From Pseudarthrobacter equi (lineage in GTDB: Bacteria > Actinomycetota > Actinomycetes > Actinomycetales > Micrococcaceae), in the NCBI RefSeq assembly GCF_900105535.1, contig NZ_LT629779.1:434001-498000 (forward strand): a stretch of 64,000 bases of DNA, given 5' to 3'. Numbering within the stretch: position 1 is the stretch's first letter; every line of letters begins with the position of its first letter. Below are positions 1 to 7,820 of this stretch, piece by piece. The position numbers and the translations under genes are program-made. The notes under the pieces are model-generated. The model worked only from the letters and a program-made list of their open reading frames with translations, was not told the DNA's origin and ran no database searches.

Positions 1-1328
1 ACCAGCGGGGCATTGCGCAGCGGTTCCTCGCCGAAGGGCAGATGGCCCAGGTGGCGGGGTTCGCCGGCACCCGCTTCGACCTCACCGGGTTTCCCACCCG
101 CCACCCGTACGGGCTCGGGCTGTGGCAGGACCATATTGAGCGCATCCTGGCGGGCTGGGTGGGGGAGCTGCCCGTGACCTTCCACCGCGGCACTGAGGTG
201 ACAGGCGTCGCGCAGGATGGCACCGGCGTCGTGGTCTCGCTGCCGGATGGCCGGACGCTGCACGCGGACTTCGTTGTGGGGTGCGACGGCGGCCGCAGCC
301 TGGTCCGCAAGGCTGCGGGCATCGAATTTCCCGGCTGGGATCCCACCACCAGTGCGCTGATTGCCGAGGTGGAGATGACCGGGCAGCCGGAGTTCGGCGT
401 CCACAAGAACCCGTTCGGCATCCACTCCTTCGGCCGGCGCGAGTACACCATCCAGGACGGCAAGGTGGTGTACGCGGACAGCGGCCCGGTGGCGGTCATG
501 GTCACCGAGGAGCACGTGGGTGCCGGTGAGCCGGGACTGGCCGATCTCAGCGCGGCCCTCACCGCCGTGTGCGGAACCGACTACGGCGCACACAGCCCCA
601 CCTGGATTTCCCGGTTCACGGACGCCACCCGGCAGGCTGCCACCTACCGCAAGGGGCGGATCCTGCTGGCCGGCGATGCGGCGCACATCCATGCGCCCGA
701 CGGCGGCCAGGGCCTGAACATCGGCGTCCAGGATGCCGTGAACCTGGGCTGGAAGCTGGCGCAGGTGCTTCACGGGACTTCGCCGGAAAGCCTCCTGGAC
801 ACGTACCACGAGGAGCGCCATCCCGTGGCCGCGCGGGTCCTGCGCAACACCATGGCCCAGAGTGCACTCCGCCGCCCGGACCCCCGGATCACCGCCGCGG
901 GCGAGGTGATGGCCGAGCTGCTGGGGATGGAGGAGCCGCGCCGCCGGTTCGCCGGGATGCAGTCGGGCCTGGACGTGCATTACGACCTCGGCGAAGGCCA
1001 CCCGCTGCTGGGCCGCCGGATGCCGGACCTGGACCTGGAGACTCCGGCCGGACCCCTGCGGACGTACTCGCTATTGCACACAGCACGCCCGGTCCTGCTG
1101 AACCTCGGGGCCGCCGGCGCCTTTGACTCCACGCCCCTGCCGCCGGCGGTCCAGCTGGTGGACGCACGCTTCAGGGGCGAGTGGGAGCTGCCGGTCCTCG
1201 GAACTGTCGCCGCGCCGTCGGCCGTCCTGGTCCGCCCCGACGGCTACGTGGCGTGGGTGGGGGAGGGCGCTGCTGAGGGCCTCGCCGAGGCGCTCCGCAC
1301 CTGGTTCGGGCCTTCGGCGGCGCGGTAG
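1..1328 (+). CDS. FAD-dependent aromatic-ring hydroxylase, 5' partial
   Basis: The window opens inside this gene. The frame is open from the left edge (QRGIAQRFLAEGQ precedes the first internal Met at 42), so the N-terminal GxGxxG Rossmann motif is missing. The remaining ~440 residues match class A flavoprotein monooxygenases of the PheA/TfdB type (FAD_binding_3), which use NAD(P)H and O2 to hydroxylate aromatic substrates in the cytoplasm. Visible marks are the DG motif (GCDGGRSLVRKAAG), the GD motif that binds FAD (RILLAGDAAHIHAPDGGQG), the following NIGVQDAVNLGWKLA helix, and a C-terminal thioredoxin-like domain starting near PVLLNLGAAG. The family is clear; the substrate cannot be read. 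It converges on the IclR gene at 1461, which may belong to the next cluster instead. Confidence 0.9.
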   Translation, partial: QRGIAQRFLAEGQMAQVAGFAGTRFDLTGFPTRHPYGLGLWQDHIERILAGWVGELPVTFHRGTEVTGVAQDGTGVVVSLPDGRTLHADFVVGCDGGRSLVRKAAGIEFPGWDPTTSALIAEVEMTGQPEFGVHKNPFGIHSFGRREYTIQDGKVVYADSGPVAVMVTEEHVGAGEPGLADLSAALTAVCGTDYGAHSPTWISRFTDATRQAATYRKGRILLAGDAAHIHAPDGGQGLNIGVQDAVNLGWKLAQVLHGTSPESLLDTYHEERHPVAARVLRNTMAQSALRRPDPRITAAGEVMAELLGMEEPRRRFAGMQSGLDVHYDLGEGHPLLGRRMPDLDLETPAGPLRTYSLLHTARPVLLNLGAAGAFDSTPLPPAVQLVDARFRGEWELPVLGTVAAPSAVLVRPDGYVAWVGEGAAEGLAEALRTWFGPSAAR

Positions 1329-1429
1329 CGTCACGCCGGGCACGCTTTTGGGGGACGGCCGACGGCGGAGGGCCGGGTTTCCGGGGTTTCCCCTCCGATG
1401 GCGAGGCGAAAGCGTGCCGTGCGTGACGC
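1328..1429. repeat. Long inverted repeat between convergent genes
   Basis: Two 22-base arms (1328-1349 and 1408-1429) are complementary at about 20 positions and enclose a 58-base GC-rich loop. The left arm begins GCGTCACGC and the right arm ends GCGTGACGC; each is next to a short T or A run (CTTTT / GAAAG). It fills most of the 132-base gap between the convergent hydroxylase and IclR genes. A bidirectional transcription terminator is the simplest reading. A REP-like element is possible if copies exist elsewhere in the genome. Confidence 0.5.
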
Positions 1430-1460
1430 CGTCGTACTTCTTGCGGCGGCGTCACTCTGC

Positions 1461-2261
1461 TCAGTAGACCGAGCCCTCTAGCAGCTCGGAAAGGCGGCCG
1501 GCGGCGCGGCGGAGTTCGGGGACACCGGCTTTCAGTGTGGCCTCGCTGGCTGCCTCCACCGGGCTGGTCAGTGAGATGGATTCGCTGGGCCTGCCGGTCC
1601 GGTTCTGGACGGCCATGGCCACCGAGAGGACGCCGGTGGCCCGCTCATCCGCCGAGTAGGCGTAGTCGGTCCCGGGTTCGGGGAGGCGTCCGCGCAGGAC
1701 CTCTGCGGTCAGGTCCGCGTCTTCCTGGCCGGACGCTACCGCCGCCGTGACCACCTGCTGAAGTTCGTCGTCCGAGGCCGATGCCAGCAGGATTTTCCCT
1801 GCGGCGCCGAGTGTCAGCGGCAGCCGCTTGCCCAGCGGAAGGTCGTAGCGCAGCGGCGCCTCGCCGTCCACGCGCGCCACCAGGATGCGCTCGAAGCCCA
1901 GCCGGGAATACAACGACGCCGTCAGCCCGGTCTGCGAGGCCACCTGCTGCAGGATGGGGCGTGCCGCGACCACGAGGGGATCGTTTTCCAGGAAGCTGCG
2001 GGCGGCCGGCAGGACGGCGGGGCCGATCCGGTAGGACTTGTCCGTCTGGCTCACCATCCCGAAATCCTGCAGCACCCGCAGGATCCGCAGGGTGGTGGGC
2101 AGGCTCATGCCGCAGTTCCGGGCCAGGTCGCTGAGCCGCTGCGGCCGTTCTGCCCGCTGCAGTTCCGCAAAGACCTCCAGGGCCCTTGAGAGGGAGCGCA
2201 TGTTCGAGGACTTGGGGCCCTCTTCTGCCGGCCCGGCCGGGGTGGAAGTCGTCGTCGCCAT
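1461..2261 (-). CDS. IclR-family transcriptional regulator
   Basis: A 266-residue protein of normal IclR length. An N-terminal winged helix-turn-helix (about residues 20-85: SLSRALEVFAELQRAERPQRL, LSDLARNCGMSLPTTLRILRVL) is followed by an effector-binding domain (about 95-260; LGAAGKILLAS, GYAYSADE-like segment, SLTSPV). IclR proteins typically control catabolic operons for aromatic or organic acids and bind a small-molecule effector. It is divergent from the TctB-like transporter / cyclase operon beginning at 2382, with 120 bp between, so it is the likely regulator of that operon. An inverted repeat in the gap (2338-2352) is a candidate binding site. Confidence 0.9.
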   Translation of the reverse strand: MATTTSTPAGPAEEGPKSSNMRSLSRALEVFAELQRAERPQRLSDLARNCGMSLPTTLRILRVLQDFGMVSQTDKSYRIGPAVLPAARSFLENDPLVVAARPILQQVASQTGLTASLYSRLGFERILVARVDGEAPLRYDLPLGKRLPLTLGAAGKILLASASDDELQQVVTAAVASGQEDADLTAEVLRGRLPEPGTDYAYSADERATGVLSVAMAVQNRTGRPSESISLTSPVEAASEATLKAGVPELRRAAGRLSELLEGSVY

Positions 2262-2337
2262 TCTTCCATTCTATGTAAGTTCCTTGCGCTTGACAGTCTC
2301 TGTGTCTCCTGTCACTATTTCTCAGTACGCAATATAG

Positions 2338-2352
2338 TTTCAGTCTGTGAAA
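2338..2352. promoter_or_regulatory. Candidate IclR operator, TTTCA-N5-TGAAA
   Basis: A perfect 5-base inverted repeat TTTCA/TGAAA with a 5-base centre lies immediately before a TACAAT hexamer (2353-2358) and 30 bp upstream of the TctB-like start. IclR-family sites are commonly short A/T-rich palindromes overlapping the promoter of the divergent target. A TTGACA hexamer at 2290-2295 lies further upstream. The assignment to this regulator is inference from position. Confidence 0.4.
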
Positions 2353-2381
2353 TACAATGACGCGCAGTGAAAAGGAATCCC

Positions 2382-2891
2382 ATGACAACGGAGTCAGTCA
2401 CGACCAACCCCTGGCGTGAAGGCACAACCCGGGTGGCCCCTTCCGTGCTGGCAGGAATCGGCGCCTTCGCGGCCGTCGGTGTGTATGTCCTCGTCAGCTC
2501 CATCAGCCTCGGGCTGTGGACATCCCTCGGCCCGGGTCCGGGCCTCTTCCCCTTTGCCATGGGCGCCGTCCTCGCCGCCATGGCCCTCCTCTGGCTGCTC
2601 CAGGAACTCCGCAACCCCAGCGAAACGGCAGCCGGCGTTGACCGCGGACTGGTGATCGCCGTCGTCGCCAGCCTCGTGATCCTCGCAGCCGTCATGGACA
2701 TGCTCGGATTCCAGCTGAGCATGTTCGCGTTCCTGCTGTACCACCTGAAAATTCGCGGGCGCAGGACCTGGGTGTCCTCGCTGATCATCGCGGTGGCCGG
2801 AAGCTTCGGGGCGTTCTACGCCTTCAACTACGGCCTCAACGTCGCACTGCCGGTGTCCGCCCTTCCCTTCCTGAACGCGATCGGACTCTAG
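2382..2891 (+). CDS. TctB-like small membrane subunit of a tripartite tricarboxylate-type transporter
   Basis: A 169-residue protein with four hydrophobic segments and the TctB layout: helix 1 (VLAGIGAFAAVGVYVLVSSI), the conserved GPGPGLFPFAMGAVLAAMAL stretch, a short loop, then two further helices ending near the C-terminus. The ATG at 2382 is preferred over a GTG at 2367 because AAAGGAA lies 5 bases upstream of it. TctB is the minor membrane subunit that works with the large permease TctA and the periplasmic TctC. Neither partner is seen here; only two very small membrane ORFs follow before the cyclase gene. The operon may therefore be damaged, or may pair with subunits encoded elsewhere. 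Confidence 0.75.
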   Translation: MTTESVTTNPWREGTTRVAPSVLAGIGAFAAVGVYVLVSSISLGLWTSLGPGPGLFPFAMGAVLAAMALLWLLQELRNPSETAAGVDRGLVIAVVASLVILAAVMDMLGFQLSMFAFLLYHLKIRGRRTWVSSLIIAVAGSFGAFYAFNYGLNVALPVSALPFLNAIGL

Positions 2892-2893
2892 AC

Positions 2894-3043
2894 GTGGATA
2901 CCCTCAACGGCGCCCCGCTGTACGTCGCCTGCGGCATCGCGGACGTGGATCCGCTCAAGACCTTCCTCCGCCTCCTGACCCACTACGCCCTGCCGCTGCT
3001 GGGCATCGGCGTCCTGATCATCCTCGGCATCCTGCCGATCTAG
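2894..3043 (+). CDS. 49-residue membrane peptide, possibly the C-terminus of a gutted permease
   Basis: A GTG-initiated ORF begins 2 bases after the TctB-like stop codon and ends in TAG at 3041-3043. It has a polar N-terminal part (DTLNGAPLYVACGIADVDPL) and one strongly hydrophobic helix (YALPLLGIGVLIILGILPI). It resembles the last helix of a multi-spanning permease rather than a free-standing protein. Its position directly behind tctB, where a large permease gene would be expected, suggests an in-frame internal deletion, but a genuine small subunit cannot be excluded. I do not recognise the family. Confidence 0.4.
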   Translation: MDTLNGAPLYVACGIADVDPLKTFLRLLTHYALPLLGIGVLIILGILPI

Positions 3044-3053
3044 GGAACATTCC

Positions 3054-3308
3054 ATGCATACCTTCCGAAGGGCCATCGAAGTCCTCTTCGTCCTCACCCT
3101 GGCTGTACTGCTGGCCGGCGGGATCGTCTTCGTCCTCGGCCAGGCGATCGGCCTCGTGGCGGGGCAGGGCCAGTGGCTCACGGCGCTCAACGACACCATC
3201 AAGACACCCATCTGCATCGCCGCCTCCGTCTGCGCCGTGGCAGGGTTCCTGCTCAGCTACAAACGCCGGCAGCCACAGGAGCAGCCGCAAAAGGCCGGGG
3301 CCCGATGA
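3054..3308 (+). CDS. Small two-helix membrane protein of unknown function
   Basis: An 84-residue protein with two predicted membrane helices (VLFVLTLAVLLAGGIVFVLG and, near residues 54-71, ICIAASVCAVAGFLLSY) and a basic, polar tail (KRRQPQEQPQKAGAR). GGAACATTCC precedes the ATG. Its stop overlaps the cyclase start at 3305 (ATGA), so the two genes are translationally coupled. It probably belongs to the same transporter unit as the TctB-like protein. The family was not recognised. Confidence 0.6.
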   Translation: MHTFRRAIEVLFVLTLAVLLAGGIVFVLGQAIGLVAGQGQWLTALNDTIKTPICIAASVCAVAGFLLSYKRRQPQEQPQKAGAR

Positions 3309-4288
3309 ATTCCACTGACGGCATATATCCCGGCTTCGACGCGTTGCTGCAGCGGGAGGGCCGCCTGGCCGGAACCTCCTGGGGCCTGTTCCCGCACCCA
3401 ACCCGCGGGACGCCGTCGTTCGTCACCCCCGAGGTGCTGCTCAATGCCCGTGAGTGCATACGCACCGGCACCGTCTTCGGCCTCGACTACCCCGCCGACG
3501 CGTTCCACCCCGGAATGTCGCTGAAGCGCGGCGCACCCAAGCACACCATCTACTCCTCCCACCCGGCCCACCGCGACGACTTCCTGGACGGCTACTACCT
3601 CCAGGGGTCCAGCCAGGTGGACGGCCTCCGGCACCGCCGCGCGGACGACGTGGGGTTCTACAACGGCACTCCCGATCACCGCGTGGTGGAGGGAACCCCG
3701 GACCTGGGCATCCAGGAATGGGCGGACGAACCGATCGTAGGCCGCGCAGTCCTGGTGGATCTTGACGGTTACCGCGCCGCCTGCGGCACCCCGATCGACC
3801 ATGCAGCAGGGGAGCCGCTGGGCCTCGACCTCATCCAGGCAGCCCTCGAAGCGCAGGAAGTTACTCTCCACCAGGGGGACATTTTGCTGCTGCACACGGG
3901 CTGGTGCGAATGGTTCCTGGACCTGCCGACGGCGGGAAAGCGGCAGGTGCGCGACAGCAGGAAGGCCACGGGCATCGCCCAGTCGCAGGAGTTCGTGGCG
4001 TGGGCTTGGGACCAGCGCCTGGCACTGCTCGCAGCGGACAACTTCGCCTTGGAATGCCTGCCGGCGGTTCCGGACAGCCCGTACCGGGGCTCGGCCCCCA
4101 ACGACAACGGCATGATGCACCAGCAACTCCTTGCCAAGCTCGGCATGCCACTCGGCGAGCTGTGGCGCCTCGGCCCGCTGGCGCGGCACATGCGCAGCGC
4201 GGGCCGGTGGGATGCGTTCATCAGCATCAAACCGCTGAACATCACCGGTGGAACAGGATCGCCGGCCAACGCCACGGCCATGTTGTGA
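3305..4288 (+). CDS. Cyclase-family metal hydrolase (kynurenine-formamidase-like)
   Basis: A 327-residue protein of the cyclase superfamily (PF04199), which contains kynurenine formamidase, isatin hydrolase and related amide/lactone hydrolases. The usual HxGTHxDxPxH metal site is replaced by GSSQVDGLRHRR, as in the longer QVDGLRH subgroup. Further family signatures are DILLLHTGWCEWF and, after the central region, DNFALECLP. The start follows from the ATGA overlap with the preceding small membrane ORF. Co-transcription with a TctB-like subunit and a divergent IclR regulator suggests uptake and hydrolysis of a cyclic or amide-containing acid. The substrate is unknown. Confidence 0.82.
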   Translation: MNSTDGIYPGFDALLQREGRLAGTSWGLFPHPTRGTPSFVTPEVLLNARECIRTGTVFGLDYPADAFHPGMSLKRGAPKHTIYSSHPAHRDDFLDGYYLQGSSQVDGLRHRRADDVGFYNGTPDHRVVEGTPDLGIQEWADEPIVGRAVLVDLDGYRAACGTPIDHAAGEPLGLDLIQAALEAQEVTLHQGDILLLHTGWCEWFLDLPTAGKRQVRDSRKATGIAQSQEFVAWAWDQRLALLAADNFALECLPAVPDSPYRGSAPNDNGMMHQQLLAKLGMPLGELWRLGPLARHMRSAGRWDAFISIKPLNITGGTGSPANATAML

Positions 4289-4291
4289 GCG

Positions 4292-5242
4292 TCACCTCCG
4301 CGGTGAACTGACCAGCTGCCCGGTCCGCCCCGGCATTCGCCGCCCCCGTCCGGCGAGCCAGATCGCCGTGGCATTGGCCGCGACGATCAGGGTGATGCCC
4401 AGCCATTCGTGAAGGACCAGCACCTGGCCCAGCACCACCGTTCCGGAGAGCGCCGCGAGGATGGGGTTGATGCTCATGAACACCCCGAAGAAACCGGCAG
4501 GAACGAAGCGGAGGGCGATCAGGTCGGCAGCGTAGGGGACCACCGAGCACAGGATTCCGGCCGCGGAGGCATACATCAGGGCTTGTCCGGTGAAGCGGCC
4601 GCTGGCGAGCAGGTGGACGGCCACCGGAACGTAAAGCGCCAGTGAAACCAGGCTGGCGGCCGCCGGGGCCTGCAGGCCGGGGAGCCGTTGACCGGCCACA
4701 CGGTTCAGCAGGATGTAGGCCGCCCAACCCGCCGCGCCGCCCAGGCCAATGAGTATCCCCGCCAGGTCGCTGGCGGGCCCGGGCATCACCAGGACGTATA
4801 CGCCCGCGCCGGCGCCGATCCCGCACAGCAGGTCCCAGCGGCTCCGCGAGGACAGCAGCGCCACCGCCAGCGGGCCCAGGAATTCCAGCGTGACCGCCAG
4901 CCCCAGCCCGATCCGGTCAATGGCCACATACAGGCAGATGTTCATCGCGGCCGTGGCCACGCCCAGCAGGAGGACCGGCCACCACTGCCGCCACGTAAAG
5001 CGGTGGAACGGTGGCCGCGCAGCAGGAAGCAGCACGGCCGCGGCCACGAGCTGGCGCACTGCCACCACCCCGGCGGGTCCGATCACCGGGAAGGCATGCG
5101 CGCCGATTCCGGCGCCCAGCTGGTTGCTGAGCCCCGCCCCGGTCATGGTCAGCAGGCCACGAACCAACGACGACGGCGGCCCGCCCCGGGTGCGCGTCGC
5201 ACTGCGGGTCTTCCCCGCGCCATGCAGCAATGAAGCGTCCAT
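4292..5242 (-). CDS. EamA/RhtA-type inner-membrane exporter
   Basis: About 316 residues with some ten hydrophobic segments arranged as two EamA (DMT superfamily) repeats. Recognisable parts are PFHRFTWRQWWPVLLLGVAT, YVAIDRIGLGLAVTLEFLGP and FVPAGFFGVFMSINPILAAL. The layout resembles RhtA, a threonine/homoserine exporter. The start is placed at MDASLLHG (5242); 14 upstream codons stay open but overlap the promoter zone. The divergent LysR gene starts 69 bp away, a common arrangement for a regulator that activates an amino-acid or metabolite exporter. The gene converges on the cyclase gene, with 3 bases between the two stop codons. Confidence 0.82.
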   Translation of the reverse strand: MDASLLHGAGKTRSATRTRGGPPSSLVRGLLTMTGAGLSNQLGAGIGAHAFPVIGPAGVVAVRQLVAAAVLLPAARPPFHRFTWRQWWPVLLLGVATAAMNICLYVAIDRIGLGLAVTLEFLGPLAVALLSSRSRWDLLCGIGAGAGVYVLVMPGPASDLAGILIGLGGAAGWAAYILLNRVAGQRLPGLQAPAAASLVSLALYVPVAVHLLASGRFTGQALMYASAAGILCSVVPYAADLIALRFVPAGFFGVFMSINPILAALSGTVVLGQVLVLHEWLGITLIVAANATAIWLAGRGRRMPGRTGQLVSSPRR

Positions 5243-5311
5243 CCCCACAGTGTCCGGCCGCGGCAGGTGCCACAAGAAATGCATTTGCCGGGCCTTCTAT
5301 ACGATGAGCGT

Positions 5312-6169
5312 ATGAATGTTGAGCTGCGCTATCTCCGCGCTCTCGTCGCCGTCGTGGACGCCGAAACCTTCACGGACGCCGCCATCGAACTGGGGACCTC
5401 GCAGGCCGCGGTCTCCCGGTCCGTCGCGGCGCTGGAACAGGCCCTGGGGCTCCGCATCCTGCAGCGGACCACACGCAGCTTCACCCCGACGCCTGTGGGC
5501 GAGCGGATCATTGCCCATGCCCGCAGCGTCCTCGACGAACTGGCCCTGTTGGAGCGGGAGGCCCGGGACCACGGCAGCGAACTGCGGGTGAGCTACGCCT
5601 GGTCCGCGCTGGGCCGCCGCACCATTGCGCTGCAGCGCCAGTGGGAGGAGCTCCATCCGGAGGTATCCCTGGTGTGGGTCCAGTCCAGTGCCCCGTCCGG
5701 CGGCCTCGCCGACGGGTCAGCCGATATCGCCGTGCTGCGCCGCTCCGCTGCCGATGCCCGCTTTACGTCGACGCCGATCGGAACCGAAGCGCGGTACGCC
5801 GCGGTGGCCAGCGGCGATCCCCTCTCCCGCAGGCGGTTCCTGCGGATGGCCTACTTCTCGGACCGGACCATCGCCGTCGACCGCCGCACCGGAACCACCA
5901 GTGAAGAGCTCTGGCCGGAGGGTTCCCGCCCTGCCGGGTTCCGGCTGGTCCAGGGCGTGGACGAGTGGCTGACGCTGATTTCCACGGGGAAGGCGCTGGG
6001 GATGTCGTCCGAGGCAACGGCCGCGCAGAATCCGCGCCCGGGCATCGCCTACCGCCCGGTGCGCGACGCCCCGCGGATTGAGGTTTTCCTGGCCTTTTGG
6101 CGGGACGATCCTTCGCCCGCGGTGGCTGATTTCATCCGCCTGGCGCAAGAGGCCTACGAGCTGGGATAG
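5312..6169 (+). CDS. LysR-family transcriptional regulator
   Basis: A 285-residue LTTR of slightly short but normal length. The N-terminal helix-turn-helix (NVELRYLRALVAVVDAETF, then TDAAIELGTSQAAVSRSVAALEQ, about residues 2-60) is followed by a substrate-binding domain. The ATG at 5312 is chosen because LTTRs begin a few residues before the ELRYLRA motif; upstream in-frame codons lie in the divergent promoter. It is divergent from the EamA exporter, which it probably controls. The effector is unknown. Confidence 0.88.
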   Translation: MNVELRYLRALVAVVDAETFTDAAIELGTSQAAVSRSVAALEQALGLRILQRTTRSFTPTPVGERIIAHARSVLDELALLEREARDHGSELRVSYAWSALGRRTIALQRQWEELHPEVSLVWVQSSAPSGGLADGSADIAVLRRSAADARFTSTPIGTEARYAAVASGDPLSRRRFLRMAYFSDRTIAVDRRTGTTSEELWPEGSRPAGFRLVQGVDEWLTLISTGKALGMSSEATAAQNPRPGIAYRPVRDAPRIEVFLAFWRDDPSPAVADFIRLAQEAYELG

Positions 6170-6179
6170 CGCTTGCCCA

Positions 6180-6222
6180 TTGACGTAATGCTGGTCACGT
6201 CCTAAGATTGTGAATCGATTCA
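6180..6222 (+). promoter_or_regulatory. Promoter TTGACG-N17-TAAGAT with a perfect 12-bp palindrome
   Basis: A near-consensus sigma-70 type promoter: -35 TTGACG (6180-6185), 17-base spacer, -10 TAAGAT (6203-6208). The palindrome TGAATCGATTCA (6211-6222) sits directly at the expected transcription start, where a bound repressor would block initiation. It drives the MHS transporter gene at 6272. The cognate regulator is not evident; the nearby GntR gene has a different candidate site. Confidence 0.6.
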
Positions 6223-6271
6223 AAGCGCCGGTGATGCCGGTTCTTTGCCAATGGAGTCGAAGGACAAGCAC

Positions 6272-7642
6272 ATGAGCACTACCCACAGCAGCGCCGTTAA
6301 CACCTGCGCCGTCAGCACCAGCGGGGCGGCCGGGGCCGGACCACGGGATCCGAGGAAGGCCGCGATGAGCGGCTGGATCGGAAGCGCCCTGGAGTACTAC
6401 GACTTTGCGCTGTACTCGCTGGCCGCGACCCTGGTTTTCCCCACCATCTTCTTCCCGTCTGAAAACCCCACCGTCGGCATCATCGCCTCGCTGGCCACCT
6501 ACGCGGTGGGCTATGTGTCCCGGCCCATCGGCGCCGTGGTCCTTGGTGCCTACGGCGACCGGAAGGGCCGCAAGAGCGTGCTGGTCTTCGCGATGCTGCT
6601 CATGGGTTTCGCCACCTTCGCCGTGGGGCTCCTCCCCACCTACGGGCAGGTGGGCCTCCTGGCTCCGGCCCTGCTGGTGGTCCTCCGCCTGATCCAGGGC
6701 TTCGCCGTGGCCGGTGAACTGGGCGGTGCCAGTGCAATGATCGTGGAGCACTCGCCGGATTCCAGGCGCGGCTTCTTCGCCAGCTTCAGCCTGCAGGGCA
6801 CCCAGGTGGGCTCCATCCTGGCCACCGCCGTTTTGCTCCCGCTCTCCGCAGCGCTCCCGGCGGACCAGTTCGCGTCCTGGGGTTGGCGCATTCCGTTCCT
6901 GCTGAGCGCCGTGGTGATCCTTGCCGGCTACTTCATCCGCCGCCGGGTCCAGGAGCCGCCTGCCTACGCTGCGAAGTCCGGGGAAGCTGCGCAGAAGCAG
7001 CGCTTCCCGCTGGTGGAACTCCTGCGCACCCGGCCCGGCGCCATGGTCCGCTGCATCCTGATGACTTTCGCGAATGTCATCGGCATGGCCACCCTGATCT
7101 TCGGCGTCTCCTACGCCACCCAGAAGGGCTACGGCAACGGGTTCTCCAGCAGCGAGTTCCTGTGGGTCACGCTGGTGGCCAACATCGCCGCCGTCGTCAC
7201 CATTCCGCTCTTCGGCGCGCTGTCCGACCGGATTGGCCGGCGCACGCTGATGGCAGGCGGCGGACTCCTGGGCGGCGTGATGGTGGGCGGATACCTCTGG
7301 GCGATCGAACAGGGCAGCCTGCCGCTGGTGTTCGTCTCCGTGGTGATCGTTCAGGGCATCTTCTTCCAGATGTGGAACGCCACCTTCGCCACGTTCTTCC
7401 AGGAACAGTTCCCCATGCGGATCCGCGTCACCGGTTTTGCCGTCTCGCAGAACATCGGCCTGATGATCGCGTCCTTCTTCCCGAGCATATTCACTGCCAT
7501 TGCCCCTCCGGGCACCGCCAACGTCCCCTTCACCATCGGGCTGACCACCTTTGTCATCTGCCTGGTGGCCACCGTGGCCACCCTGATGTCCTCGGACACC
7601 AAGGGCAAGTCGCTGGAGGACCTGGAGGCGCACAAGGCCTGA
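6272..7642 (+). CDS. MFS transporter, metabolite:H+ symporter (MHS) family
   Basis: A 456-residue, twelve-helix MFS protein of the MHS group (ShiA/ProP/KgtP relatives), which import organic acids, shikimate or betaine with protons. Family marks are GWIGSALEYYDFALYSLAA after a short N-terminus, the loop 2-3 motif GAYGDRKGRKSVLV, the repeat motif GALSDRIGRRTLM, and LIQGFAVAGELGGA. The start at 6272 is supported by CGAAGGA 7 bases upstream. It has its own promoter and operator (6180-6222) and a strong hairpin terminator at 7670. The substrate cannot be inferred from sequence alone. Confidence 0.88.
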   Translation: MSTTHSSAVNTCAVSTSGAAGAGPRDPRKAAMSGWIGSALEYYDFALYSLAATLVFPTIFFPSENPTVGIIASLATYAVGYVSRPIGAVVLGAYGDRKGRKSVLVFAMLLMGFATFAVGLLPTYGQVGLLAPALLVVLRLIQGFAVAGELGGASAMIVEHSPDSRRGFFASFSLQGTQVGSILATAVLLPLSAALPADQFASWGWRIPFLLSAVVILAGYFIRRRVQEPPAYAAKSGEAAQKQRFPLVELLRTRPGAMVRCILMTFANVIGMATLIFGVSYATQKGYGNGFSSSEFLWVTLVANIAAVVTIPLFGALSDRIGRRTLMAGGGLLGGVMVGGYLWAIEQGSLPLVFVSVVIVQGIFFQMWNATFATFFQEQFPMRIRVTGFAVSQNIGLMIASFFPSIFTAIAPPGTANVPFTIGLTTFVICLVATVATLMSSDTKGKSLEDLEAHKA

Positions 7643-7669
7643 CCAGCCGGCGGCGCTGGGCCAGGCACG

Positions 7670-7701
7670 AAGGAGGGGACAGCAAGAGCTGTCCCCTCCT
7701 T
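7670..7701. terminator. Perfect 14-bp hairpin after the MHS transporter
   Basis: AAGGAGGGGACAGC, a 4-base AAGA loop and the exact complement GCTGTCCCCTCCTT form a strong hairpin 27 bases after the MHS stop. There is no long U-run, as is common in high-GC actinobacteria. Confidence 0.75.
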
Positions 7702-7783
7702 CTGCGTGCTGCACACCGGCTCCGCCGTCTCCCGCACCCAGGATCGCCCGCGTGATGTGGCCCCCAAAAGCTGCTTTGCATAG

Positions 7784-7793
7784 TTGTATACAA
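7784..7793. promoter_or_regulatory. Candidate GntR operator TTGTATACAA
   Basis: A perfect 10-base palindrome 28 bp upstream of the GntR start. It fits the TNGTNNACNA pattern known for FCD-type GntR regulators, so autoregulation of the GntR-MFS pair is likely. Confidence 0.6.
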
Positions 7794-7820
7794 GTATGCT
7801 GGGAGCCGGAGGTCCCACCC

